In this document: one piece after another, positions 51,393 through 63,100 of the stretch
Layout: every line of letters begins with the position of its first letter
Numbering within the stretch: position 1 is the first letter of the stretch
Assembly: GCF_016405965.1 (NCBI RefSeq)
Contig: NZ_JAEFCD010000001.1
Location: 320,530-384,529, forward strand
DNA length: 64,000 nucleotides
Direction: 5' to 3'
Source: Alteromonas sp. IB21
GTDB lineage: Bacteria > Pseudomonadota > Gammaproteobacteria > Enterobacterales > Alteromonadaceae
Program-made: the position numbers and the translations under genes
Notes under the pieces: generated by a model
What the model saw: only the letters and a program-made list of their open reading frames with translations
Databases searched by the model: none
Told to the model about the DNA's origin: nothing

Positions 51393-52760
51393 TCAACGCT
51401 CCCGCAGCGCAGAGGCTGTCACATTGAACAGAGGGGATAAGATATAGTTAAGGACCGTTTTCTTTCCCGTCAGTATATCTACCTGTACGATCATTCCAGG
51501 CAGTATTTCTAACGCCTCATTCGCGATGCTTTTCTTCGTCTCAAGCCTCACTAGGTAATAAGTTTCGTCTTTTTCGTTAGTGATGGCATCGGCACTGATG
51601 TGTTGAACTTCAGCAGACATACCACCATAAATAGTAAAGTCATAAGCACTAAACTTTAAGATAGCCTGCTGCCCTTCTCGTATAAACGCAATGTCTTTAG
51701 GCGAGACTTTTGCTTCAACAATAAGTTGATCATCTTGAGGAACGAGTTCCACTACCGCGCTGCCTGGTGTAATTACCCCGCCAACGGTATTGATGAGCAA
51801 CCGCTGCACCGTACCATTGATTGGCGATCTCAGTGCAGCTTGTGATACCACATCTTCTAAACTGGTTTGAGACTGCTGCAATGTAGCCATTTCAGCGGTG
51901 GCGTCGGTCAATGCTTGGTTCCATCTATTAACCAATTTAAGGCGCGCTTCTTCCTTCTTAATAATTTCCTCTTCGATGGCGTTTAGTCCACGTTCAATCG
52001 CTACCTTGGACTTGGCGATGTTTCCTTCTAGTTCTACTATCTGACGTTCTAAGCGAAGGATTTCAATCTCCGACACAGCACCTGATGCAAGTAATGGCTT
52101 GGTCACAGCGAGCTCTTTTTTTGAGAGGGATAACACGTTTTGATACTGTGAAAGATTAGCTCGCTCTTCTTCCACATCTTGACGGCGTTGCATAATACGA
52201 GAATCGGATCCTGCAGCGACTTCATCAAGCTCAGCCAAATTAGAATTGTAGAGCTTTCGCTCGTTATCAACGACAGTTGGTGCCCGTTCGCGAAGCTCTC
52301 GATTAAACCGCAACACGTTGCCTTGGGTGAGCGCCGACAAGCGCTGCACTTTCGCAGCCAGCGCCGCAAACTGGGTTGTGTTTTCTTCAAGGCTTGACAT
52401 AAAGCGGGTAGGATCCACCTTCAATAGCACTTGGCCAACTTTAACCGCTTGTCCTTCTCGTACTAAAATTTCCTGTACGATACCACCGTCATAAGATTGA
52501 AGTACCTGTAGTTGCTGCGACGGTATGACTTTCCCATCGCCTTTTGCCACTTCATCAATCTCTGCAAAATACGACCATATCACCAAAAGTAACAAAACTA
52601 GCGTCACCAGATACAAGAGCCCACGGGCTTTCACAGGGGTTTGCATTATCCGTGACCATTCGGCTTCCAATACCCAATCCTGACCCGGAGGTGGCGCTAG
52701 CCAACCTCGCATTAATCGCTGCAACCAGTCTTTTTTGTCACCGCCACTATTAGAAATCAT
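51393..52760 (-). CDS. lapC: Membrane fusion protein LapC (HlyD family)
   Basis: The 455-residue HlyD-type adaptor of a type I secretion system has one N-terminal membrane helix (LVTLVLLLLVIWSYF). A lipoyl-like segment (VQEILVREGQAVKVGQVLLK) is followed by long coiled coils and a C-terminal beta-barrel part ending ILPGMIVQVDILTGKKTVLN. It connects LapB with the LapE-type outer-membrane channel. It overlaps lapB by 4 bases. Confidence 0.94.
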   Translation of the reverse strand: MISNSGGDKKDWLQRLMRGWLAPPPGQDWVLEAEWSRIMQTPVKARGLLYLVTLVLLLLVIWSYFAEIDEVAKGDGKVIPSQQLQVLQSYDGGIVQEILVREGQAVKVGQVLLKVDPTRFMSSLEENTTQFAALAAKVQRLSALTQGNVLRFNRELRERAPTVVDNERKLYNSNLAELDEVAAGSDSRIMQRRQDVEEERANLSQYQNVLSLSKKELAVTKPLLASGAVSEIEILRLERQIVELEGNIAKSKVAIERGLNAIEEEIIKKEEARLKLVNRWNQALTDATAEMATLQQSQTSLEDVVSQAALRSPINGTVQRLLINTVGGVITPGSAVVELVPQDDQLIVEAKVSPKDIAFIREGQQAILKFSAYDFTIYGGMSAEVQHISADAITNEKDETYYLVRLETKKSIANEALEILPGMIVQVDILTGKKTVLNYILSPLFNVTASALRER

Positions 52761-54916
52761 GGCGCCCTCTTAAGCTTTTGACTTGGCTGTTTAAATTGAA
52801 CAAGTACGTCTTCTTTTTTACCGTCAGCGATGACTTTTCCGTTCTCGATAACAATCACGCGCTCAACAAGATCTAGCAAGGTTGTTCGATGGGTATTGAT
52901 GATGAGTGTTTTGCCCGCTGAGGCAGCTTTGATGGTTTCCTTCATCTGCGCTTCGTTTGTTGAGTCCATGGCTGAGGTAGGTTCATCCATGATATATATC
53001 GCAGGGTCTCGCACTATGGCTCTGGCCATCGCTACTGCTTGTCGCTGACCTCCTGAGAGTAAGCTACCCCGCTCACCCACGTTTTGCTCTACCCCATTGG
53101 CATTACCGTTAACAAGCTTGGCCAAACCACACTGGGTCAGTACCTCCCAAAAGTCACTTTCATCGATACGTAAATCTTCAGACATAATATTGTCTTTCAA
53201 TGAACCGTAGAAAAGGCTGACGTCTTGCGGCACATAACCTATTTGTTTACGAAGTAGCGTGGGGTCGTATTGCTGAAGGTCGACGCCGTCCATGAGTAAC
53301 TGACCCGATTCAGGACGGTAAAAGCCCATAAGCAGTTTATTCAGCGTTGATTTTCCGCATCCATTTTTGCCCAAAATCGCTACGTGCTCTCCTTGTTTAA
53401 TCGAAAAGTTTACATCTTTGAGTGCAAGTACGGTTTCATCCGGATATTTAAAGCATAGCTGACACGCATCTATATTCCCCTTGAGCACAATACTACTTTT
53501 TATCTGCTTATTACTGCCTGACTCACTCGGCAACGACATGATGTCGTCAAGGGCATTTTTTGCCGTCTCTGCGTGATGATATTGTGCCAATAGAGCCGCA
53601 GCCTGGGAGACCGGCCCCATGGCGCGGCTAGACAATAGGTAGGCAGCAATTAATCCACCTTGTGTGATCAAACCTTCAATGATCAGATATACACCAGTTA
53701 GAATGATTACAACGCCAACTGACTGCTGAACCCAAAGTGCCGCATTGTTTACCGACATTGAAACCAGACGCAGCTTGGCATTAACTTTGGCAAGAAAGAT
53801 AGTTTGCTTTTCCCACGCACTTTGGTTTCGGCTCTGGTAACCAAACGCTTTTATATCCTCTAAAGAAGTCACGCTTTCGGTAACGAGGGAGCTTTTTCGA
53901 GAGCTAATCTCCATCGACTCCTCTGAGAGGGAGCGCATTACGCGCTGTGCTTTCATGGCGTATAGGAAAAGCGCGGTGGCGCCAATAAGAATAGGAATGA
54001 TCAAATAAAAATCGATCATAGCTATGATAACGACAAACAAGAGCCCGAAGGGTAAATCAACCAATGCCACTAGAGTTACAGAACCGAAAAACTGCCGAAT
54101 ACTCTCAAACGATTGCAGGCTGTTTATAAAGGAACCGCTTTTTGCTGGTCTGCTAGCCAAATGTATAGACAGGACTTTTTCCATAATTTTTGCAGATAGC
54201 GTGACATCCAGTCGGCTCGCTGCCAGCTCGACAAAATACTGCCGTAACATGCGCAATAAAAAATCTGCTGCGAGAACCAAAAGCACGCCGATAGCCAGCG
54301 CCCACAAAGTCTCTAGTGCCGCGTTTGGCACCACCCTGTCGTACACATTCATCACAAAAAGAGGCAGGGCAATGGAAAGCAGGCTAATAAAAACAGAGGC
54401 TAATAGTACATCCCTATACAGCCCTTTTGCTGATTTGATAGACGACCACAGCCAGTGCCCTACCGATGATTTGTCAATTTGAGCATTGGTCTCATGCGCA
54501 TGCATTTCGGGTCGAGCAAATATTATGTACCCAGTATAACGGGCAGCGAGTTCACCTCTGGGAACCTCAACCACGGCGTCATCTAATTCTGGATACGAAA
54601 CTCTTGCGTGGGAATGATTAATACCGTGAAGCACGCAGGCCTGCTTTTCATTTAATACTAAAACAGCGGGTAGTAGTGCGGTATTAATGTGGTCTAAATC
54701 CCGTTTAACTGTTCTGCTGGCCAGCCCCGCTCGCTTTGCCGCACGTTCAAACCCTGTGGGCGATAGTTCACCGTGATCTAGAGGCAGCCCACTAAGCAGG
54801 CTGACTCTAGATACATCCAGGTGGTGCGCATGACAGATGGTAATTAAGCAATCCATCAATACGCCTCCTTGCTGTTCCAGATAGGATATGTCGTCTACGA
54901 CCTTCTTTTCCTTCAT
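52757..54916 (-). CDS. lapB: Type I secretion ABC transporter LapB
   Basis: The 719-residue exporter has an N-terminal C39-like domain without the catalytic Cys motif, a six-helix membrane region and a nucleotide-binding domain. The last has Walker A GKNGCGKST, signature LSGGQ, Walker B IYIMDEPT and the switch His in NTHR. C39-like domains that lack protease activity are typical of exporters of RTX and LapA-type adhesins. It lies 16 bp downstream of the lapE-type gene and overlaps lapC by 4 bases. Confidence 0.94.
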   Translation of the reverse strand: MKEKKVVDDISYLEQQGGVLMDCLITICHAHHLDVSRVSLLSGLPLDHGELSPTGFERAAKRAGLASRTVKRDLDHINTALLPAVLVLNEKQACVLHGINHSHARVSYPELDDAVVEVPRGELAARYTGYIIFARPEMHAHETNAQIDKSSVGHWLWSSIKSAKGLYRDVLLASVFISLLSIALPLFVMNVYDRVVPNAALETLWALAIGVLLVLAADFLLRMLRQYFVELAASRLDVTLSAKIMEKVLSIHLASRPAKSGSFINSLQSFESIRQFFGSVTLVALVDLPFGLLFVVIIAMIDFYLIIPILIGATALFLYAMKAQRVMRSLSEESMEISSRKSSLVTESVTSLEDIKAFGYQSRNQSAWEKQTIFLAKVNAKLRLVSMSVNNAALWVQQSVGVVIILTGVYLIIEGLITQGGLIAAYLLSSRAMGPVSQAAALLAQYHHAETAKNALDDIMSLPSESGSNKQIKSSIVLKGNIDACQLCFKYPDETVLALKDVNFSIKQGEHVAILGKNGCGKSTLNKLLMGFYRPESGQLLMDGVDLQQYDPTLLRKQIGYVPQDVSLFYGSLKDNIMSEDLRIDESDFWEVLTQCGLAKLVNGNANGVEQNVGERGSLLSGGQRQAVAMARAIVRDPAIYIMDEPTSAMDSTNEAQMKETIKAASAGKTLIINTHRTTLLDLVERVIVIENGKVIADGKKEDVLVQFKQPSQKLKRAP

Positions 54917-54932
54917 ATAGGCCTACATATCA

Positions 54933-56879
54933 CTATTCGTTAGAAGGAAGCTGGATAATAGCTGCTTCAATTCTGCGATTACGAGCGTTCGCCGCGTCTG
55001 ATTCTTCATCAACCAGCGGACGACTCTCTCCGTATCCAACCGCAGTAATTCTTCTAGCTTCTATATTTGCGTTCGTCATCAGCAGCGACGCTACAGCTTT
55101 TGCTCTTCGTTCAGACAAGCGTTGGTTGTAGGCTGCATCCCCATCTAAAGAGGCATGGCCGTGAATTATCACTCCTGAGCTTGAGTCGTTGTTTAGCGCT
55201 TCGATAACGTCTTGAAGCGAGTTCTCATATTCAGGCAAAACCTCGGTAGAATTAGACGCAAACTCAATATTGATCTTAAATGAATTAATTATCTTTGCAT
55301 TATCGAGAGTAAAATCTGCAGCGCTTGATTCTGACCCTGTTTCAGGCTCTTTGGCTTCACAACCAAAGTCATCGACCATGGCACCTGGCGTAGAATCGGT
55401 GCAGTCGTCCCACAAATCCACAATGCCGTCGCCATCTGTGTCGCGCTTAAGAATATTAAGTTCATCTTCAAAGTTTGTACGAACGGCTGGACAAACGTAG
55501 TTAGGGTCGTAGCTTATTCTCTCTTCGGCTTTGTTCAGTACATCAGGCACGCCATCTTTCGTAATTCCTAATGTTTGTGCCAAGCTACCCGAGGCCGCAA
55601 GCAGTCTTACACGCGCCTTTTCTAAGGTGTATTGTGCTTCTAAATACGCGCGACTAGATTCGTAGTACTCGTTTTCAGAATCGAGTAAGTCTAATAGAGA
55701 ACGTTCACCAATGGTAAACTGATCCATGTATGCAGACTTTACTCTGTCCGAAGACAGACGGTGGGCATTCAGAGAGGGTAGCTGCTCAGTAATATTAATA
55801 ATGTCGTTATAAGCAATTTGTACCGTTTGTCTCATATCGATACAGGCTTTGTCCCGCAGATCTTTTGCTAAGTCTACCTGCGATAATGCTTGTCGAATCG
55901 CTGCGCGGTCCGAGCCACCGTTATACAAATTATAAGAAAAGTTAACGCCTACACTGGCTTCAGTAATGGTGTTATTTAGCGCAGCTTGGTCTCGCGTTTG
56001 TGCGCCGTAACTAGCGGTTAAATTAACTTGTGGATGATACAGACTTTTCGCACTGTCCACGGCGTAACGCTGGGCATCAATGTTGTAAATAGCAGCATTG
56101 AATTGGGGGTTGGTGCCGTAGGCGCTGGTGAGTAAGGTTTGAATATCTGTAACACTTGCATCAACAAAAGCAGAGTTTAATGTTACCGGCTGCAAGTTAT
56201 TCACAGGCTTCTCGCCCACCAACCGTAAAAACCGCGCGGTAACATCATGCAAATTAGACAGCTCGGTAAGCACATTAGACTCAGCAAGAGAAAGACGACC
56301 ACTGATTTGCTCTAAGTCAGCTCTACGACCCACACCTGCTTCAACACTCTCTTCAATTTGTTTAAACACGTCAACATGGGTTATCAGGTTTTCTTCTGCA
56401 AGTTTCAAAAGCTCTCGGAATAGCTGAACATCCATATAAGCGAGGGCGGTATCTAACGACTTCTGCTCAATTTCGTTCATTAGTTCGAAAAAGCGGACAA
56501 CTTGCGCTTGCTTGAACCGCTTTACTTCGCTGCTTGTTAAAAAGCCGTCGTATAACATTTGGGTAAGCGTAATTTGCGCAGTATGGCCCATGTATTCGCG
56601 ATCTAAACCGTAATTTCTATCGCTATACGCACTCGATGCCAATACATCTACTTGAGGGCGAAATCCGCCTCGCGCGATATCAACATCTGACATCGCTACT
56701 TGAAGTTGTCGCCAGCTGGCTTGCACTTCTGGGTTTTCATTAACCACCTTGCGAACATAGTCTTCCAAATTGACTGACGAAGCATTAGTTCCATAGCTCT
56801 GCGCGACGGAAGTATTAGCAAGAACAGCGCCAACTGCACCAATTACAATCTTGGTAAGCACTGAATCTATCAACTTCAT
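54933..56879 (-). CDS. lapE: TolC-type outer-membrane channel (LapE) fused to OmpA domain
   Basis: The 648-residue protein has a signal peptide and a TolC/OEP domain to about residue 450, with two repeats of the coiled-coil pattern. An acidic calcium-binding-like linker follows (DTDGDGIVDLWDDC, then CEAKEPE). The C-terminal OmpA peptidoglycan-binding domain lies at 531-648 (GHASLDGDAAYNQRLSERRA and GYGESRPLV). Standard LapE/TolC proteins end after the first domain, so this one is probably anchored to the cell wall. It heads the lapE-lapB-lapC-regulator operon, divergent from the adhesin gene. Confidence 0.9.
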   Translation of the reverse strand: MKLIDSVLTKIVIGAVGAVLANTSVAQSYGTNASSVNLEDYVRKVVNENPEVQASWRQLQVAMSDVDIARGGFRPQVDVLASSAYSDRNYGLDREYMGHTAQITLTQMLYDGFLTSSEVKRFKQAQVVRFFELMNEIEQKSLDTALAYMDVQLFRELLKLAEENLITHVDVFKQIEESVEAGVGRRADLEQISGRLSLAESNVLTELSNLHDVTARFLRLVGEKPVNNLQPVTLNSAFVDASVTDIQTLLTSAYGTNPQFNAAIYNIDAQRYAVDSAKSLYHPQVNLTASYGAQTRDQAALNNTITEASVGVNFSYNLYNGGSDRAAIRQALSQVDLAKDLRDKACIDMRQTVQIAYNDIINITEQLPSLNAHRLSSDRVKSAYMDQFTIGERSLLDLLDSENEYYESSRAYLEAQYTLEKARVRLLAASGSLAQTLGITKDGVPDVLNKAEERISYDPNYVCPAVRTNFEDELNILKRDTDGDGIVDLWDDCTDSTPGAMVDDFGCEAKEPETGSESSAADFTLDNAKIINSFKINIEFASNSTEVLPEYENSLQDVIEALNNDSSSGVIIHGHASLDGDAAYNQRLSERRAKAVASLLMTNANIEARRITAVGYGESRPLVDEESDAANARNRRIEAAIIQLPSNE

Positions 56880-57041
56880 AAGGAAATCTCATCAAATAAG
56901 AACCGGCGCCATTTGCTTGGTTTCTTACTTATAAAAGTAGACGCTGTGCGTAATTCTGCAAACCTAGCATCCAATTAATAGACTAATTATTAACAAATTA
57001 GGGGTAACTACCTAGGCTTTATACCAAAGGATATGTACCAC

Positions 57042-57052
57042 CCGTACTACGG
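57042..57052. promoter_or_regulatory. Small palindrome upstream of the adhesin gene
   Basis: CCGTA-C-TACGG is a perfect 5-bp inverted repeat with a 1-base centre. It lies in the 245-bp divergent lapE/adhesin region, which has no other gene. It could be an operator for the LuxR/CsgD-type regulator, but the arms are short. Confidence 0.25.
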
Positions 57053-57124
57053 TCCGGTAACGAGATAGAAAAGCCCTGCTACGCTTTATACATATCGTCA
57101 AAAATAATAAATTGAGAGAAGATC

Positions 57125-60100
57125 ATGGCTGAAGTAACCGTTGTAGAAGTAAATGGCGAAGCATCTTTAGTGCGTGGTGATACGGGTGAACTTGTCAACG
57201 TCACTGTAGGTATGACGGTGGCCGAAGGTAACGTATTAAACGTATCTCCTGATGGATTTGTTACCGTAAGTGTAGATGGAGAATTTCGAACACTTCCAGC
57301 CGGACAAAGTGTTACTTTCCCGCTGCATTTAGATTTCACTGAAAAAAATTCCGACGATGAATTCGCCGTTTTTGACGAAAGTGTTGATGAACTTGCAGCA
57401 TTACTTGATGGCGTAGAAAATATTGAAGGAAACGCTCAAGAGGGAGATGCCGATTTCCTTGATGTGCTTGCTGGTGAAGGCGATATTTTAGAATCGTTGG
57501 AAGCGACAGCCGCAGGTCTTGACGGAGGCGCAGGTTCCGATGGCGGTAGTAATTTTGTTCGCGTTGATCGCATAAATGAAGAAGTCGACCCAGTGGGTTT
57601 TCAGTTCGATCAAAGTGGAAATGGCAACAACGATGTTATGCCCGTCGATTTTTCTGGCACTGGTGAACAAGCACAAGATATTTCACTTACGCTAGATGCG
57701 ATTGGCTTAACAAGCGACACCACACCAACACTATCAGGCATTACTTCAGCAATTCCAGGAAGTACAGTCACACTAACCGTTACCGACAGTGCGGGAAACA
57801 CTCAGGTTGTTACTGCTATTGTGCAAGATGACGGTACATTCAGCGTGGACGTACCAAATGCGTTGGCTGACGGTGAATTCACGGTAGATGCCACTGTGTT
57901 AGAACCTACTGGTAATACTGCAGATAGTTTTACCAACGGTGAAATTGATGCTACCGCTCCAACAATCACCATTAATGCGCCGAGCTCTGACAACGACACC
58001 ACGCCAACCCTTTCCGGTACCACCGATGCCACACCTGGCAGTACAGTTACGCTAACCATTACCGATAGCGCGGGCAACACGCAAAGCGTGACTGCTATTG
58101 TGCAGGCCGATGGAACCTATAGCGCAGACGTACCAGCTGAATTAGCCGAAGGGGAGTTTACCGTTAACGCTAGTGTTACTGATGAGGCTGGCAATACCGC
58201 AACCGCTGACACAACAGGCGAGATTGATACCACTCCGCCTTCGATCACTATCGACGCGCCAGCTTTGGATAACGACACCACGCCTACCCTTTCAGGTACC
58301 ACCGATGCCACACCTGGCAGTACAGTTACGCTAAACATTACCGATAGCGCGGGCAACACGCAAACGGTTACCGCCATTGTGCAGGCCGATGGAACCTATA
58401 GTGTAGATGTGCCCGAAGAACTGGCCGAAGGCGAGTTCACCGTTAATGCCAGCGTGACCGACGAGGCGGGCAATACCGCCACCGCCGATACCACAGGTGA
58501 AATTGATACCACAGCACCGTCGATCACTATCAACGAGCCAGCTTTGGATAACGACACCACGCCAACCCTTTCAGGTACCACCGATGCCACACCGGGCAGT
58601 ACAGTAACGCTCACCATTACCGACAGCGCAGGTAACACGCAAACGGTTACCGCTATTGTGCAGGCCGATGGAACCTATAGTATAGATGTGCCCGAAGAAC
58701 TGGCCGAAGGCGAGTTTACCGTTAATGCCAGCGTGACCGACGAGGCGGGCAATACCGCAACCGCTGACACTATCGGCGTGATTGATACCACTGCCCCGTC
58801 GATCACTATCGACACCATAGCGACAGGTAACGACACCACGCAAACCCTTTCAGGTACCACTGATGCCACACCGGGAAACACAGTTACGTTAACCATTACC
58901 GATAGCGCGGGCAACACGCAAACTGTAACTGCCACTGTGCAAGCAGACGGCACCTATAGCGTTGATGTACCCGCTGAATTAGCCGAAGGTGAATTTACCG
59001 TTAACGCCAGCGTGACTGATGAGGCTGGCAATACAGCAACCACAGACACCACGGGCGTGATTGATACCACTGCACCTTCGATCACTATCGACACCATCGC
59101 GACAGGTAACGACACTACGCCTACTCTTTCAGGTACCACCGATGCCACACCGGGCAGTACGGTTACGCTAACCATTACCGATAGCGCGGGCAATACGCAA
59201 ACGGTTACCGCCATTGTGCAGGCCGATGGAACCTATAGTGTAGATGTGCCCGAAGAACTGGCCGAAGGCGAGTTAACCGTTAATGCCAGCGTGACCGACG
59301 AGGCGGGCAATACCGAAACCGCTGACACCACGGGCGTGATTGATACCACTGCACCTTCGATCACTATCGACACCATCGCGACAGGTAACGACACTACGCC
59401 TACTCTTTCCGGTACCACCGATGCCGCCCCTGGCAGTACAGTAACGTTGACCATTACCGATAGTGCAGGCGTTACTCAAACCGTGACTGCCATTGTGCAA
59501 GCAGACGGCACCTATAGCGTTGACGTACCTGCTGAACTAGCTGAAGGTGAATTTACGGTTAACGCCAGCGTGACTGATGAAGCAGGCAATACGGCCAATG
59601 CTGACGCTCAGGTCGCAATTGACGTGACGGCGCCAAACATCTCATTAAACGACCCAGGAATAAATGGCGATGCTACACCCACACTTTCGGGGTTAACGGA
59701 TGCCGTGCCCGGAAGCACGATAGCCCTTACCGTTACCGATAGTGCAGGTGTTACTCAAACCTTCACTACCACCGTACTAGCCGATGGTACCTTTACCGTT
59801 GAAGTTCCAAATGCGGTGGCAGAGGGTACATACAGCGTAACTGCCGAGGTGACAGATGGTGCGGGTAACACAGCACAAGCAACAGCAAGCGGCGATTACG
59901 ATTCTACGAGTCCTTCGACGACTGTAAATCAACCTGCGCCAACGAACGATACTACGCCAAACGTTTCTGGTGAAACCGATGCCCCTCCAGGCAGTGAAGT
60001 CGTCATTGTTGTTACAGATAGCGAGGGTAACGAACAAACAATCGTTACTACAGTGGGCGCTGACGGCACATTCAACGAAGATGTGCCTGCGGAGCTTAGC

Positions 60101-63100
60101 GAAGGTGAGTACACGGTAGATGTTACTGTAACGACACCGGCAGGTAATAGCTCTACCACCACAGCTACAGGAGAAATAGACACTACCGCACCAGCGCTTT
60201 CTCTAGACCCACAAACTGACGGCAGCGACACCACGCCAACAATTTCAGGTTCTACCGATTTACCACCTGGTTCAACAGTAACCATTGCAGTGACCGACAG
60301 CGCTGGCAACACACAAACTATCGATGCCATCGTTGATGAAAACGGTGCTTTTAGCGTAGACGTACAAACGCCGCTTACTGAGGGTGAATATACCGTAGAG
60401 GCCAGTGCAACAGACGAGGCAGGCAATACAACGACTGTCACTGAAAATGGCGGCAACATTGATACGCAAGCCCCCACCATTTCACTAGAGCCACTTGGCA
60501 CAGGTAACGACACGACACCTTCAATTAGCGGTTCTACGAACTTGGAAGCAGGCAGCACGGTTACACTTACCGTTACCGATAGTGCTGGAAACAGCCAAAC
60601 CTTTACTGCCACAGTAGACGCGAACGGCGAATTTAGCGCTGACGTTCCTGCTGAGCTCGCTGACGGCGACTACAATGTCGAAGCAACAGCCACCGATGCT
60701 GCGGGAAATAGTGCTTCAACGTCACAAACTGGCACAGTGGACAGCAATGCGCCAAGCTTAACCCTTGACCCACTGGGTGATGACAACGGCACCACGCCTA
60801 CTATCTCAGGTACTACCGATTTACCCGCTGGCAGCACTGTCACACTGTCTGTTACCGATGCGCTTGGCAATACTCAAACATTTACGGCAACGGTAGACGG
60901 TTCTGGTAATTTCAGTGTCGATGTGCCCAATCCATTAGCGGAAGGTGAATATAGCGTAACGGCTACAGCAACTGACGGCGATGGCAATACGACAACAGTA
61001 ACCGACAATGGCGGCGTTGTAGATACCACCGCGCCTACGCTTACCCTAGAAAACCCTGGCAGCACGGGTGACACCACACCTACGCTTTCAGGCACCACTG
61101 ACCTTCCTGAAGGAAGCACGGTTACGCTTGTCGTAACAGACAGCGCGGGCAACACCCAAACTATCAACACCTTGGTCGATGCAAATGGTAGCTTCAGCGT
61201 AGATGTCCCAAACGCACTAGCTGACGGCGACTTTACTGTTACTGCCACTGCAACCGACAGTGCAGGCAATACCGCGAATGCCAATACAACAGGTAGTGTA
61301 GATAGCGAAGCGCCGCTATTAACCCTTGATACACAAGGCGCTACTAGCGATGTTACCCCTACTATCACAGGTACTACCGACGTGGCACCTGGCACACTGG
61401 TTACGATTACTGTGGTAGATGCCAATGGTAACTCGCAAAGCTTCCAAGCAGCCGTGCAAGCAGACGGAACATTCAGTGCCGATGTGCCTAACGCATTGGC
61501 CGAGGGAGACTTTACCGTTTCGGCAACAGTAAGCGATGCGCAAGGCAACACCGCGACGGCGAACGAAACAAATGGAAGTATTGATACACAAGCGCCAATT
61601 GTTACCGTTAATCCGTTAGATTCAGGTAATGACACTACGCCGGTTATTTCGGGTAATACAGATTTACCTGAAGGCGCTGTTGTTGTGATCACCGTAACTG
61701 ACAGCAATGGCGACACGCAAACCATTAACGCATTGGTTGATGCAGACGGCAACTTTGCAACAGAGGTATTGTCTCCACTGCCTGAAGGAGATTACAGCGT
61801 CGAAGTTACTGCAACAGATGATGCAGGTAATTCAACAACCGCAACTGAGGACGGTGGCAATATTGACACCACCGCCCCTGTACTTACGCTAAATCCGCAG
61901 GGCACAGGCAACGATGAAACGCCTAACATATCGGGCAGCACTGATTTAGCACCGGGAAGCACGGTAACGTTAACCGTCACAGATAGCGCAGGCAATACAC
62001 AAACCTTTGACGCCATTGTGGACGCAAATGGTGACTTCAGCGCGGATGTTCCAAACGCTATACCAGACGGCAGCTACACGGTAACAGCAAGTGCCTCAGA
62101 CGATGCAGGTAATACAACCACCACCTCTGATACAGGTACGTTAAATACGAGCGCCCCTGCGCTGACACTAGATGCGCAAGTTACGGTTAGCGATACTACA
62201 CCAACCATTTCGGGTACGACTGACCTACCCGCGGGTTCAACCGTGACGCTTTTTGTCACTGACAGTGTAGGCAACACCCAAACCTTTACTGCACTTGTTG
62301 ATGCGAGCGGTAACTTTAGTGCTGATGTCCCCGCGCCTCTTGCCGAAGGTGATTACTCAGTAACCGCTACCGCTACAGACAGCAACGGAAATAGTGCATC
62401 TGTCACCGACAATAACGGTATCGTCGATACCGTCGCCCCCGTTATTTCACTAGATGCGCTGGGTTCAAATAACGATACTACGCCTACCATTTCAGGCACT
62501 ACGGACTTAGCAGCAGGTGAGAGCGTAACACTGTCGATCACCGACAACGCTGGCAATACACAAACTGTGACCGCAACGGTTGATGCGAACGGCAACTTTA
62601 CTGTTGATGTGCCAGCTGCGCTCGCAGAAGGTGACTATACGGTTACCGCAACGGCCACCGACGATGCTGGCAACAGTGCGTCAGCCAATGCAACAGGCAC
62701 CATAGACACCACAGCGCCTACCCTAACCTTAGACCCTCAAGGGTTAGGCAACGACACAACGCCAACCATTTCGGGAAGTACAGATTTAGCCGAAGGTAGC
62801 GTGGTCTCCTTGGTTATCACAGATAGTGCAGGTAACATTCAAACGGTTACAGCAACAGTTGATGCTGCAGGAAACTTTACGGTTGATGTACCCGCGGCAC
62901 TTGCTGAAGGCTCTTACAGTGTTGAAGCTACTGCCACTGATGAAGCAGGCAACAGCACGTCGGTTCTTGATAATTCAGGCGTTATCGACATCACGCCACC
63001 TGAGCTAAACCTTGACGAATTAACGCCAGAGAATAACGCTACGCCAACTATTTCTGGCACCACAAACCTTCCAGCTGGCGCCATTGTTACATTAACGGTG

